Counted from the stretch's first letter, positions 16,410-24,676 are shown. The stretch is 35,542 nt of DNA from a bacterium (GCA_035529855.1 DATKVX010000044.1:76189-111730); one strand, 5' to 3'. Made by a program: numbers and translations. The notes: a model not told the origin generated them from the sequence alone.

Positions 16410-18335
16410 TTATTCCTCGAATTCCTCGCCGCTCTCGGCCCCCGGCTCCGGCAGCTCCTCCTCGACGGCTTCGCCGGCGCCGCTTTCTTCAGCGCCCTCG
16501 GCCGCTCCGCCCTCTTCGCCGGACGCCTCTTCAGGCGGCGTTTCAGCGGGAGCCTCCTCGGGCGTTATTTCCTCGGGCGGCGTTTCGGCGGGAGCCTTCT
16601 CGGGCGTTATTTCCTCGGGCGGCGTTTCGGCGGGAGCTTCCTCCGGCGCGAGCCCCGGTTCGCCCTCGCCCGCCCCGGGCGTTACGGTCGGCGCGGGCGA
16701 CACGTACGTGGGCCGGTAGACGCCGGTCTCGCCGGGTTCGGCGGAAGTCTGTTCGGATATGACGTTGTACTTCTGGATCTCGCGCCGGTATATTTGCTCG
16801 GGCGTCTCGAGCTGTTCGTCCTTCTGGCCTATTATGATCTGTTCCTTGCGGAGCTCGTGGATGTGGACCTCTTTCTCGAAGCGCGTCTTCTCTTCGCGTA
16901 TGGCTCCCAGTTTCTCGACCATTACCTCGTCGTACGATAAGAGCTCCTTCTCCACCTCCTGGGCTCCGCGGAAGGAGATAGTCGCGAGGCCGTAATCAGC
17001 ACCCAGCATAACGTTGCCGCCGGTGATGGAGCGGCCGGTGAACCAGAGCTCGAGGTCGTTGAGGTCTTCGACCAGGCGGTTGACCTCCTGCTGCTCGAGC
17101 CGGACCTGCGCCTGAACGTCGGAGCGGCTTTTCTCCTTGGCGATTTTATTGAGCTCCTGGAGGGCGGTACTTACGCGTTTGACGTTCTCGACTTCGGCGA
17201 TGATGCCTTCCAGGATCTTGGCCACCTGGGGGTCGCCGGCGAATTCCGCGGCGAGCGAGAAGTTATTGACGACGTACTCGTACGTATTTATGGCCTGGTC
17301 GTATTTACCTTGCCCCAGATAACAATGCGCCAGCGTCAGCCACGCTTCGGCGTAGACTTCCGACCCCTCCATATGGTCGGTGATGCGTTTCATCAGGCCC
17401 CCGGCGCGCCGGAAATGGCCGTCGGCCTTGCCCTCGTCCTCCTCCTGCTCGGCGCGTTTGACTTCGACCCAACCCAGGCCGAATACGGCGTTGTCGTAAT
17501 TGGCCGAGTCCCGGCTCGAGACGTTGTTGAATTCGTCCTCGGCCTCGTCGTACCGCCCGGCCTGGTAATGGAGCTGGCCGAGGGTAACGTGGGCTTTACC
17601 CGCCAGCGTGCGGCCGAGCGGGGACTTGTGTTTAATGCGGAAAATATTCTCGAGCTGGCCTATAGCCCTTTCGACGCCTTTCTCGAGGTCGTTGTCGCGC
17701 ATCCCCTCGCGGAGGTAACAGAGCGCGAGCGAATATTGGCCGAAGCCGTAGTATTCGCTCTCGTTGGGGATGTCCGTAAACGTCCTCTTAGCGTTTTCGA
17801 AATCGTTTATACTGTAGAACGCTAGGCCCGCGAAATACCGGGCGCCGTCGACGTCGGGCGAGTTGGGGTAATTCCGGATGAGCTGTTCGTAGTAACCCAC
17901 CGCGGCGTTGTAGCGCTCCATCTTCAAACTCGAGAGCTCGAGGCGGTATAGCGAGCGCGGTACGTATTCCGTTTGGGGGAAATTTTTTAGGATGCGGTTG
18001 AAGGCCGAAGCGGCGTCGGTATACATGCCGGCCTGGTAATAAGCCTCCCCCATCATGAAGGTCGCGCGGTCGACTTTGGAGAAAGAGGGGTAGAGGAGGA
18101 CGACTTCCTTGAATTTCACCGCGGCGTCGTAGTATTTCTCGCCCTTGAAAAGGCGGTACGCGCGTTCGTAGGCCGTGGAAGCCAGCGCCTCGAACTCCTT
18201 GAACTTCTTACCCTTGCGGAGTTCTTCGGCGTATTCGCCGGTGATTTCGTCCGCAGCCCCCACGCGGCCTACGAAAGCGAAAGTCACCACGACTAGCGCG
18301 ACAGCGGCTATACCTACCTTGCTTGGCATAATCAT
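16410..18335 (-). CDS. Exported TPR protein with coiled coil and Pro/Glu repeat tail (GltE/AglT-like)
   Basis: The protein has 641 residues. A signal peptide (VGIAAVALVVVTFAFVGRVGA) has no lipobox. TPR units run from about residue 40 to 370, for example YYDAAVKFKEVVLLYPSFSK and YTDAASAFNRILKNFPQTEY. A helical, probably coiled-coil segment (about 375-530) follows, and then a Pro/Glu-rich tail with a 14-residue repeat. The protein is likely periplasmic or surface-linked and a scaffold. In Myxococcus, the TPR proteins AgmU and AglT belong to one gliding complex, and here two TPR genes are also adjacent. Two ATG codons (18335 and 18329) are possible starts, and neither has a strong ribosome site. 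Confidence 0.8.
   Translation of the reverse strand: MIMPSKVGIAAVALVVVTFAFVGRVGAADEITGEYAEELRKGKKFKEFEALASTAYERAYRLFKGEKYYDAAVKFKEVVLLYPSFSKVDRATFMMGEAYYQAGMYTDAASAFNRILKNFPQTEYVPRSLYRLELSSLKMERYNAAVGYYEQLIRNYPNSPDVDGARYFAGLAFYSINDFENAKRTFTDIPNESEYYGFGQYSLALCYLREGMRDNDLEKGVERAIGQLENIFRIKHKSPLGRTLAGKAHVTLGQLHYQAGRYDEAEDEFNNVSSRDSANYDNAVFGLGWVEVKRAEQEEDEGKADGHFRRAGGLMKRITDHMEGSEVYAEAWLTLAHCYLGQGKYDQAINTYEYVVNNFSLAAEFAGDPQVAKILEGIIAEVENVKRVSTALQELNKIAKEKSRSDVQAQVRLEQQEVNRLVEDLNDLELWFTGRSITGGNVMLGADYGLATISFRGAQEVEKELLSYDEVMVEKLGAIREEKTRFEKEVHIHELRKEQIIIGQKDEQLETPEQIYRREIQKYNVISEQTSAEPGETGVYRPTYVSPAPTVTPGAGEGEPGLAPEEAPAETPPEEITPEKAPAETPPEEITPEEAPAETPPEEASGEEGGAAEGAEESGAGEAVEEELPEPGAESGEEFEE
16534..16648 (-). 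repeat. 42-bp in-frame tandem repeat
   Basis: Units start at 16534, 16576 and 16618, the last partial. Each encodes 14 residues of the type PAETPPEEITPEKA in the tail of the TPR protein. Unit-to-unit differences are few, which suggests recent expansion by slippage or unequal crossing over. Confidence 0.9.
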
Positions 18336-18392
18336 GTATCCGATAATATCGAACCGCCGCGTTTACGCGTAGCGCGGCCGGCCGGCGAAAAT

Positions 18393-19421
18393 CTACGGCC
18401 CCATCAATTCTTCGCGGATCTCTTCGACGCGCTGCTCCAAGATCTCACGGCGTTGACGCGCTTGTTTGAGCCTCTCCTCGGCGCGCTTGAGCCGCGAGCG
18501 CAGCGCGCGCAGCCGCTCGGTCTCGGCCTTGCGGTAGAGCGGCCCTACGTAAAATTGGACCGCGATGCCGCCTTTGGGCGAGTCGTACTCGTCGTCGTAC
18601 GTAATCCCGTGCGGGTACGCGGGGGAAGGTTTGGTGGAGGTAGTAGGCGCGCCCCACCACGCCTCCTCCAACTCCGAGACGTAGGGCGTGACTACGAAGC
18701 CCCACGGCAACTTGAACCTGGCGCCCAGATTCAGGTCGCGGCCGTCGACTTCTCCGATTATGGAGATCCTCTCGTCGAGGAAGTGGTATTCCACGGACCC
18801 GAACATCCCCTGCCACGGTTTCGAATGCGGCCAGCGGGGGTCCGTCCCCTGGAAGCGCGCGGCGCCGACGCCGGCGTTGATCGTTATGGGCACGCGTATG
18901 ATGTTGCGCATGTTTTTGCTGGCGACGATGTAATAAGCATTGTCCTGGCGGTCCCGGTCGGAATACCAGGCCGAGTTCTCGCCGTACGGGCCTATGTCGT
19001 GGTCGCCTCCGACGTTGAAAATGCCGGCCGCTACCGCGGGCCACCGGGAGCTTTCCTTCTTAATCAACACCTTGGCGTTCCCGACGTACTTGTCGGGGGT
19101 ATACTCTCTGACGCCGAGCTCAAGCCGCCCGAATAGCCCGATCTGGAAGAAGGCGTCCAGCTCCCTCAGGTTCTTATTTATTTCCGGATAATACCACTTG
19201 CCCTGATCGTTCTTCAGAGGGTCGCGTCTGTAGGACGTGATCTCGCCGGCCGTAACGGCATAACTGGAGACGCCGATGTTGAATTGCGTGTTCTCCATAA
19301 CGTACGCGTTGGGGGTATCGAGCACGCCGTTCTGAACATCCACGCCCGCCAGCGCCGGTACCGCCGCTACGCCGACGATACAAATCGCCGGCGCGATACG
19401 TATTCCCGTTAAACAGCCCAT
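18393..19421 (-). CDS. Outer-membrane beta-barrel-like protein with C-terminal coiled coil
   Basis: The protein has 342 residues. A signal peptide (about residues 1-25, ending PALAG) is followed by alternating, aromatic-rich beta segments typical of a barrel: FNIGVSSYAVTAGEI, LDAFFQIGLFGRLELGVREY, GGIAVQFYVGPLYR. From about residue 298 the chain is a highly charged helix (RLRALRSRLKRAEERLKQAR), probably a coiled coil. Barrel proteins normally end with the last strand, so a helical tail is odd; it may reach into the periplasm. It is the first gene after the strong promoter and is probably the outer-membrane part of the machine, as porin-like Glt proteins are in Myxococcus. The start is ATG at 19419-19421. 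A YjbH-like exopolysaccharide porin is an alternative. Confidence 0.7.
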   Translation of the reverse strand: MGCLTGIRIAPAICIVGVAAVPALAGVDVQNGVLDTPNAYVMENTQFNIGVSSYAVTAGEITSYRRDPLKNDQGKWYYPEINKNLRELDAFFQIGLFGRLELGVREYTPDKYVGNAKVLIKKESSRWPAVAAGIFNVGGDHDIGPYGENSAWYSDRDRQDNAYYIVASKNMRNIIRVPITINAGVGAARFQGTDPRWPHSKPWQGMFGSVEYHFLDERISIIGEVDGRDLNLGARFKLPWGFVVTPYVSELEEAWWGAPTTSTKPSPAYPHGITYDDEYDSPKGGIAVQFYVGPLYRKAETERLRALRSRLKRAEERLKQARQRREILEQRVEEIREELMGP

Positions 19422-19475
19422 AACGTTAGTCTTTCGCTTTGGAATTAAAAGATTCCTTTACAAACCACCTTTAAC

Positions 19476-19504
19476 ATTATAGTCGTTAAACCGCCAAGTG
19501 TCAA
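19476..19504 (-). promoter_or_regulatory. Consensus sigma-70 promoter of the Glt-like operon
   Basis: On the minus strand, TTGACA (19499-19504), a 17-base spacer and TATAAT (19476-19481) match the consensus at all twelve positions. The leader to the first ATG is about 50 bases. No operator-like repeat is obvious, which points to strong constitutive expression of the nine genes. Confidence 0.9.
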
Positions 19505-19549
19505 GCCAAAAAACCCGACATTATCCGAAAACCCGCCGTCATCGGGGCC

Positions 19550-20818
19550 CTATTCTTCTTCCACCCGGCGAATGGAGGCGCCCAGCGACGTGAGCTTATC
19601 TTCCAAGCCCTCGTAGCCGCGGTCGACGTGGTACACGCGGCGTACGTTCGTCTCCCCCTCCGCGGCCAGACCGGCTAAGACCAAAGCCGCCCCCGCCCGC
19701 AGGTCCGCCGCCATAACGAACGCCCCGTATAACCGGTGGACGCCGTTGATGACGGCCGTCGGCGGCGTAACCTCCAGGTGGGCACCCAAGCGTATGAGCT
19801 CGGGCGCGTGGTTGAACCGGTCGGGGTAAATCCCCTCTACGACGACGCTCCGGCCCGACGCCAGGCTCAGCAGCGCCGTCATTTGCGGCTGCAGGTCCGT
19901 AGGGAAGTCCGGGTAAGGGCCGGTCCTTATCTCCAACGGAGCTACCGGGAGCGCACTTCTAGCGGTAAGGCCGCCGTCCGAAACCTCCAACGCCACGCCC
20001 GCTTCCCGCATTTTCTCGCTAAACAGGCCCAAGTATTCGGCGTCGGCCCCCTCCACCGTTACGTCGCCGCCGGTTATGGCGCCGGCGAGCAGGTACGTCG
20101 CGGCCTCGATCTGGTCCGCCATCACGTCGTACTCACAGGGCTCGAGGCCGCCCACCCCCGTCACCGTAATTTCGGCGGAACCGGCGCCCTCGATCCGCGC
20201 GCCCATCGCGTTTAACATGTTCACGAGGTCGACGGTCTCCGGTTCGCGGGCGGCGTCTTCGATAACGGTAACGCCGTCGGCCAACGCCGCCGCCATCATT
20301 AAATTCGCGGTCGCGCCCCGGCTCGGGCCCGCCGGGCCGCTCAAGTTCACGCGCTTACCTTTAAGCACCGCGGCACGGGCCACGATGTAACCGCCCTTCA
20401 ATTCCACCGCGGCGCCCAACTCCCGGATGGCTTTGATATGGAGGTCTACCGGCCGCGGGCCGAACGCGCACCCGCCGGGCAGCGATACCTCCGCCCGGCG
20501 GAAACGTCCCACCAACGGCCCCAACACCGCGATCGACGCCCGCATGCGCCGGACCAGGTCGTACGGGGCGACGTATTTATTCACGCCCCGGGTGTCGACG
20601 GCCAAAACGTGCCGTCCGTCCCACTCGACCGTCGCGCCCAAGGCACGCAAAACCCCCGCCATGGTCTCGATGTCGGACAGGCGCGGGACGTTGCGCAGCG
20701 TCGTCTCGCCGTCGGCCAAAAGCGCCGCGGCCATCATCGGCAAGCAGGCGTTTTTCGACCCCTGGGCCGTCACCGTGCCCCGCAAAGGACGGCCGCCCTC
20801 GATAACGAACTTATCCAT
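19550..20818 (-). CDS. murA: UDP-N-acetylglucosamine 1-carboxyvinyltransferase
   Basis: The protein has 422 residues, the usual length. It transfers enolpyruvate from PEP to UDP-GlcNAc, the first committed step of peptidoglycan synthesis, in the cytoplasm. Key residues are present: Lys22 and Asn23 in GSKNACLP, the catalytic Cys117 in LPGGCAFGPRPVDLH, and YPDFPTDLQPQ, which carries the catalytic Asp. Because the active-site residue is Cys and not Asp, the enzyme is expected to be of the fosfomycin-sensitive type. The start is ATG at 20816-20818 with AGAGG seven bases upstream. It lies 12 bases after the glycosyltransferase gene and shares its promoter. No convincing terminator was seen after it. 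Confidence 0.95.
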   Translation of the reverse strand: MDKFVIEGGRPLRGTVTAQGSKNACLPMMAAALLADGETTLRNVPRLSDIETMAGVLRALGATVEWDGRHVLAVDTRGVNKYVAPYDLVRRMRASIAVLGPLVGRFRRAEVSLPGGCAFGPRPVDLHIKAIRELGAAVELKGGYIVARAAVLKGKRVNLSGPAGPSRGATANLMMAAALADGVTVIEDAAREPETVDLVNMLNAMGARIEGAGSAEITVTGVGGLEPCEYDVMADQIEAATYLLAGAITGGDVTVEGADAEYLGLFSEKMREAGVALEVSDGGLTARSALPVAPLEIRTGPYPDFPTDLQPQMTALLSLASGRSVVVEGIYPDRFNHAPELIRLGAHLEVTPPTAVINGVHRLYGAFVMAADLRAGAALVLAGLAAEGETNVRRVYHVDRGYEGLEDKLTSLGASIRRVEEE

Positions 20819-20830
20819 AGTCGAACCTCT

Positions 20831-22735
20831 TCACATCCAACGGGGGTCGGAGTAGCCGAAGAACCCGCGGAAAAAAGGCCGGTGCATTACCAAGTCCGTA
20901 AAACGCTCCCGCCACCGGTCCTTCGACGGCTCGAGCCAAAGCGCGCGGCGGTAGTGGGCTATCGCCGAATTCCTGTCGCCGCGCCGGTAATAAATTTCGG
21001 CCACCCTGGTGTAGGGCCAAGACTCGTGCGGGTACCGGCGGACGTAATCCCCGGCGAGCCGCAAAGCCCTTTCGTATTCGCCGCGCCCGGCGTACAAGTT
21101 AGCGAGCTCGAAAGTCGCGGCTTCGTTACGCTTTTCGACGGCCAGCGCGTTCTCGAAATATCCCGACGCGACTTTACCGCGGCCGGCGCGCAACGCGTGC
21201 TTGCCGAGGGCGTTCGCCATTACCTCGGGCGGTACGCCGACCAAATCCCCGGGAAGCTTCTCGTACAATTCCGCGGCGCTGCCGTGCGACGAGTCGTGGT
21301 ACAAAACGTCCACCCCTCTAAGGCGGAACGAGACCGTAGCCGGGAAACGCTCCAGGAGCTCGCCCGTGAACTCGCCGTCGGTACACACGACGAAGACGCG
21401 CGGCCACCGCTCGAGCGTCTTATAGATGCGCGGGCGCGGCTTCGCCATCGCGCCGGGGCCGCCTTGCGTTTTGGTATAGAAATTGTAACAGTCGAGGTTG
21501 CGGTAAGGCCACACCAGCACCTTGGTCTGCCAGTTCCGATTCCGGTTCACTAACGCTACCGCCCCCCTGAAATCCTGAACCGGCGTCCCGTACAGCACGC
21601 GCAAAGCTACGACGTCGTCGGCGACGGCCCGGGCAACCCCCGCCGCCAATACGACCGCCAGCGCCGCGGCGCCGAAACTCCGTCGCGACGCGGCCGCTAT
21701 CCATTTCGCCCAAGCTACGAAGCCGAACGCCGCCACCGCCATCGCCGCCGGGAACGCGAAGTACGAGAACCGCGGGTTCCAATATTGGGTCGTAAATCTT
21801 ATTACTACCACCGGCAAGAGCACCGGCAATACGACCAAGGCCAGCGCCGCGGTCCCGGCGAAGGCGCCCGCGCGGCGCCATATGGATGCCGCCCCCACGG
21901 CCCAGGCGCCCAGGAAAAGGACGTTGGCCGCCGCCCGGCCCCAACCCGCGACCGCGAAAGCGCCCCACAACAACGACGGCGTCACCGCCATCTCGCCGCC
22001 CGGGAAGCGGTCGCGGTCGTACAACGCCTTCCCAAAGGCGGGCCAGGCCGCGGCGACGGCGGCGCACGTCGCGACAACCAACAGCGCGAAGATTACCGCG
22101 TAACGGCCCGTCGCGCTGACGCGGCGCGGCCGGAGCGCCGGCAACCACCCGAGCGCCGCTACGGCGACAAGGGTCGCTATCACGATGGCCGCGAAGTAGT
22201 GACTATAGAGGGCGAGCGCGGCGAAGACGGCATACAACGGAAACCAGACGTACTTCCGGCCGCCCCGAAAGGCGAAGAGGAAGCAGGCGGATGCCGCCGC
22301 CGCGAAAAACATCGCCGGCGCGTACGGCCGTGCGTCGTGGGCGAAATATACGAAAGAAGGTGAAAACGCCGCCAGCGCGCCGGCCAGCGCCCCGACGCGC
22401 GCGTCCCCCCACGCGGCCGCCGCCGCGAAGATGAATACCAGCGACGACGCCGACGCCAGCGCCGCCGGCAACCTTAACGACCACTCCGACAGGCCGAACG
22501 CTCTCCTGCTCCAGTGCTCCGCGAGCGCGGTTGCCGGCGGGTGGGAGTCCATCTTGCGAGCGGCCAAGATATCGGCCGCGCTACGCAAGTCGGCGACGCG
22601 GGCGCCGGTAATTTCGTCATACCAAAGGCTGTGGACGCCGAGGCGGTAAAAGCTCGTCGCCGTGCCCGCAGCGAGAACTAATACCAGCGCCGCTCCCGCG
22701 CCGCTCAACTTTATCCGCCGAGCCGGCCTCGCCAT
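20831..22735 (-). CDS. GT39/ArnT-type membrane glycosyltransferase with C-terminal TPR
   Basis: The protein has 634 residues. About 350-370 N-terminal residues form multiple membrane spans. WYDE at residues 38-41, then SHPPAT, RLPAAL and HDARPYA, fit the PMT_2/GT39 superfamily, whose members move sugars from polyprenyl-phosphate donors at the outer face of the inner membrane; Asp40 corresponds to the catalytic Asp. After a mixed periplasmic domain, residues about 530-610 are TPR units (LANLYAGRGEYERALRLAGD, AEIYYRRGDRNSAIAHYRRA). The acceptor is unknown. The ATG at 22733-22735 lies eight bases after a good -10 box, so the message may be leaderless. A TTG at codon 10, preceded by GGCGGAT, is the alternative start. 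Confidence 0.85.
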   Translation of the reverse strand: MARPARRIKLSGAGAALVLVLAAGTATSFYRLGVHSLWYDEITGARVADLRSAADILAARKMDSHPPATALAEHWSRRAFGLSEWSLRLPAALASASSLVFIFAAAAAWGDARVGALAGALAAFSPSFVYFAHDARPYAPAMFFAAAASACFLFAFRGGRKYVWFPLYAVFAALALYSHYFAAIVIATLVAVAALGWLPALRPRRVSATGRYAVIFALLVVATCAAVAAAWPAFGKALYDRDRFPGGEMAVTPSLLWGAFAVAGWGRAAANVLFLGAWAVGAASIWRRAGAFAGTAALALVVLPVLLPVVVIRFTTQYWNPRFSYFAFPAAMAVAAFGFVAWAKWIAAASRRSFGAAALAVVLAAGVARAVADDVVALRVLYGTPVQDFRGAVALVNRNRNWQTKVLVWPYRNLDCYNFYTKTQGGPGAMAKPRPRIYKTLERWPRVFVVCTDGEFTGELLERFPATVSFRLRGVDVLYHDSSHGSAAELYEKLPGDLVGVPPEVMANALGKHALRAGRGKVASGYFENALAVEKRNEAATFELANLYAGRGEYERALRLAGDYVRRYPHESWPYTRVAEIYYRRGDRNSAIAHYRRALWLEPSKDRWRERFTDLVMHRPFFRGFFGYSDPRWM

Positions 22736-22743
22736 TGAAAGGT

Positions 22744-22772
22744 ATATTAAGGCACCGCCCCGCGGGTGTCAA
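22744..22772 (-). promoter_or_regulatory. Promoter for glycosyltransferase-murA, probably leaderless
   Basis: On the minus strand, TTGACA (22767-22772), a 17-base spacer and TAATAT (22744-22749) lie directly upstream of the glycosyltransferase. Only eight bases separate the -10 from ATG at 22735, so transcription should begin at or next to the start codon. Confidence 0.72.
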
Positions 22773-22792
22773 GCAAAAGGCTATTCTCCCGC

Positions 22793-22822
22793 TTGACGAG
22801 ACCCGCCCGGTTATTGTAGAAT
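22793..22822 (+). promoter_or_regulatory. Promoter for coiled-coil protein/Wza/sirtuin operon
   Basis: TTGACG (22793-22798), an 18-base spacer and TAGAAT (22817-22822). It is back to back with the divergent glycosyltransferase promoter; the two -35 boxes are 20 bases apart. Confidence 0.68.
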
Positions 22823-22840
22823 TAGGCGGAAGGTGGCGAT

Positions 22841-23230
22841 ATGGTGCAAATGGACGATATCAAGAAAACCATCGAGAAGGGCGTCAGCATCGCGAAGGAG
22901 GGCGTAACGTACGCCGCGGCTCGAGCCGAGGACCTGTCGTTGGCCGCGGCCCTCCGCCTTCGCATCTTCGCACGTCGCCGCCGCATAGAACGGTTATGCG
23001 CCGAGCTCGGCGAAAAAACTTACAAGCTATCGCTGGCGAAGGCCGACGTCGGCGCGGACGCGGCCGTGAAAAAGCACGTCAAGAAAATCGCGGCCCTCGA
23101 GCGCGAGGTCGACGGCTTGTTCAAAGAGCTCGAGAAATTTTCGCGCAAAAGCGGCGGCGCGCGAGGCCGGCCCGCGAAGAAGAAACCGACGCGCAAAGGC
23201 CCGAAGAAAGCACGCGCCTCGAGTCGGTAA
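22841..23230 (+). CDS. Small basic coiled-coil protein, function unknown
   Basis: The protein has 129 residues, no signal peptide and no hydrophobic span. Residues about 1-35 form an amphipathic helix (DDIKKTIEKGVSIAKEGVTY). Residues about 40-105 are heptad-rich and probably a coiled coil (IERLCAELGEKTYKLSLA). The C-terminal ~25 residues are Lys/Arg/Pro-rich, a possible nucleic-acid- or membrane-binding tail. I do not recognise a family. ATG at 22841 has GGAAGGTGG upstream; a second ATG three codons later is possible. It lies four bases before the Wza-like gene and is almost surely co-transcribed with it. Confidence 0.72.
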   Translation: MVQMDDIKKTIEKGVSIAKEGVTYAAARAEDLSLAAALRLRIFARRRRIERLCAELGEKTYKLSLAKADVGADAAVKKHVKKIAALEREVDGLFKELEKFSRKSGGARGRPAKKKPTRKGPKKARASSR

Positions 23231-23234
23231 CGGT

Positions 23235-23921
23235 ATGCGGAAAAAATTTTCGGTAATGCTGGGCGCGGCGCTATGCGCGGCGGCGGTCGCGGCCGAGGAA
23301 CCCCCCGCGGCTGTGGCCGAAGAAGCGCTCGCGCCGGAAGGGTACGTAATCGGCGAAACGGACGTACTGAACATCCGCGTCGCCGGCGAAACCGACCTCA
23401 CCGGCAACTACGCCGTCCGCCTCGACGGCAAAATCGTCTTCCCGTACGTGGGCGAGATTCGAGCCGCGGGAGTCCCTCTCCCGACGTTCAACCGCGCGCT
23501 GCGCGACGAGCTGTCGGCGTACTACAAAGACCCGCAGGTAACGGTCGAGGTCGGCGAGTACAACTCCTGCGTCATCTACGTCCTGGGAGAGGTCAAGAAG
23601 CCGGGGGTGTACAGGTTCGAAGGCCGCACGACGCTGTTGGAGACGGTGGCCGAGGCCGGCGGGTACGAGCGCAGCGCCGCCCGGGCGAGCACGATGGTGG
23701 TGCGCGCGTTCTACGCCGAACCCAAAGTCATGCGGATAGATATGGAACAGGTCATAGACGACGGCGCCATCACGCTCAACATCCCCCTAGAGAAAGGCGA
23801 CGTCGTCGTCGTCCCCAAAACGTTCATCACTAACCTCAACGAATTCCTCACCGATATATCGCCGTCGCTGTCGGCGTACCTGCGCGTAAACTCGGTATAC
23901 CGTACGACGTGGGAGCGTTAG
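23235..23921 (+). CDS. Wza-type polysaccharide export protein (Poly_export + SLBB)
   Basis: The protein has 228 residues. A signal peptide (VMLGAALCAAAVAAE) lacks a clear lipobox. Residues about 35-112 are a Poly_export domain (YVIGETDVLNIRVAGE, LDGKIVFPYVGEI, YYKDPQVTVEV). Residues about 115-195 are an SLBB domain (VIYVLGEVKKPGVYRFEGRT, LLETVAEAGG). The family forms the periplasmic/outer-membrane exit channel for capsule or exopolysaccharide and works with a Wzc-like kinase, for which the gene at 32025-34397 is a candidate partner. It is shorter than E. coli Wza and has a single SLBB domain. The C-terminal tail is not clearly the membrane helix of Wza. Confidence 0.9.
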   Translation: MRKKFSVMLGAALCAAAVAAEEPPAAVAEEALAPEGYVIGETDVLNIRVAGETDLTGNYAVRLDGKIVFPYVGEIRAAGVPLPTFNRALRDELSAYYKDPQVTVEVGEYNSCVIYVLGEVKKPGVYRFEGRTTLLETVAEAGGYERSAARASTMVVRAFYAEPKVMRIDMEQVIDDGAITLNIPLEKGDVVVVPKTFITNLNEFLTDISPSLSAYLRVNSVYRTTWER

Positions 23922-24658
23922 CGAGCACGGCCTTGTTTACCGATAAAATAAAAGAGACCGTAGACGACGCCGGCAGCGTCGTCGTTCTTACGGGCGCCGG
24001 CGTGTCGGCGGAGTCGGGCGTCCCCACCTTCCGCGGCGAGGACGGCCTGTGGCGCAACTTCCGCGCCGAAGAGCTCGCGACGCCGGGCGCGTTCGCCCGC
24101 GACCCCAAGCTGGTGTGGGAGTGGTACCAGTGGCGCCGGGAGCTGGTCGCGGCCTGCAAGCCCAACCCGGCCCACGAGTTCATCGCACGGCTGGAGCGCG
24201 AGCACCGCGGCGACTTCCTCCTGGTGACGCAGAACGTCGACGGCCTGCACCGTCTCGCCGGCTCGAGCAAGTTGCTCGAGGTCCACGGCGACATCTGGCG
24301 GGTGCGCTGCACCTCCTGCGGCTCGAGCCGCGAGGACCGCACGCTACCCTTCCCGGAGTTGCCGCCCAAGTGCGACGAATGCGGCGGCCTGTTGCGGCCG
24401 GGGGTCGTCTGGTTCGGCGAGGCGCTGCCGGAGGAGGCGATAGGCCGGGCCTTCGCCGCGGCCAACTCGTGCGACTTGATGTTGGTCGTCGGTACGTCGG
24501 CCGTCGTCTACCCGGTGGCGTACCTGCCGCAACTCGCCAAGCGCGCCGGCGCGTACGTCGTCGAAGTCAATCCCACCGAGACGCCGCTCACGGCGCTGGC
24601 CGACGAGAGCCGGCGCGGCAAGGCGGGCGAGGTGTTAAAAAATCTATTGAAACCATAA
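23909..24658 (+). CDS. cobB: NAD-dependent protein deacylase, sirtuin family
   Basis: The protein has 249 residues, complete. It removes acyl groups from lysine using NAD+, in the cytoplasm. Visible motifs are TGAGVSAESGVPTFRG (NAD binding), TQNVDGLH, the catalytic His126 in EVHGD, two zinc CxxC pairs (CTSC and CDEC), GVVWFGEALP and VVGTSAVVYPVA. Tyr73 and Arg76 form the YxxR signature of class III sirtuins, which accept succinyl or malonyl groups. GTG at 23909-23911 overlaps the Wza-like gene by 13 bases and has no clear ribosome site, so coupling to upstream translation is likely. A TTG eight codons further in is an alternative start. Confidence 0.92.
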   Translation: MGALASTALFTDKIKETVDDAGSVVVLTGAGVSAESGVPTFRGEDGLWRNFRAEELATPGAFARDPKLVWEWYQWRRELVAACKPNPAHEFIARLEREHRGDFLLVTQNVDGLHRLAGSSKLLEVHGDIWRVRCTSCGSSREDRTLPFPELPPKCDECGGLLRPGVVWFGEALPEEAIGRAFAAANSCDLMLVVGTSAVVYPVAYLPQLAKRAGAYVVEVNPTETPLTALADESRRGKAGEVLKNLLKP

Positions 24659-24676
24659 TTGTAACGCTGCGAAACG

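Noticed and set aside
19508-19546. Possible terminator after murA (CCCGA ... TCGGG followed by six T on the minus strand)
   Set aside because: Only a five-base-pair stem with a loop of about 23 bases; too weak to list. It also sits next to the -35 of the next promoter.
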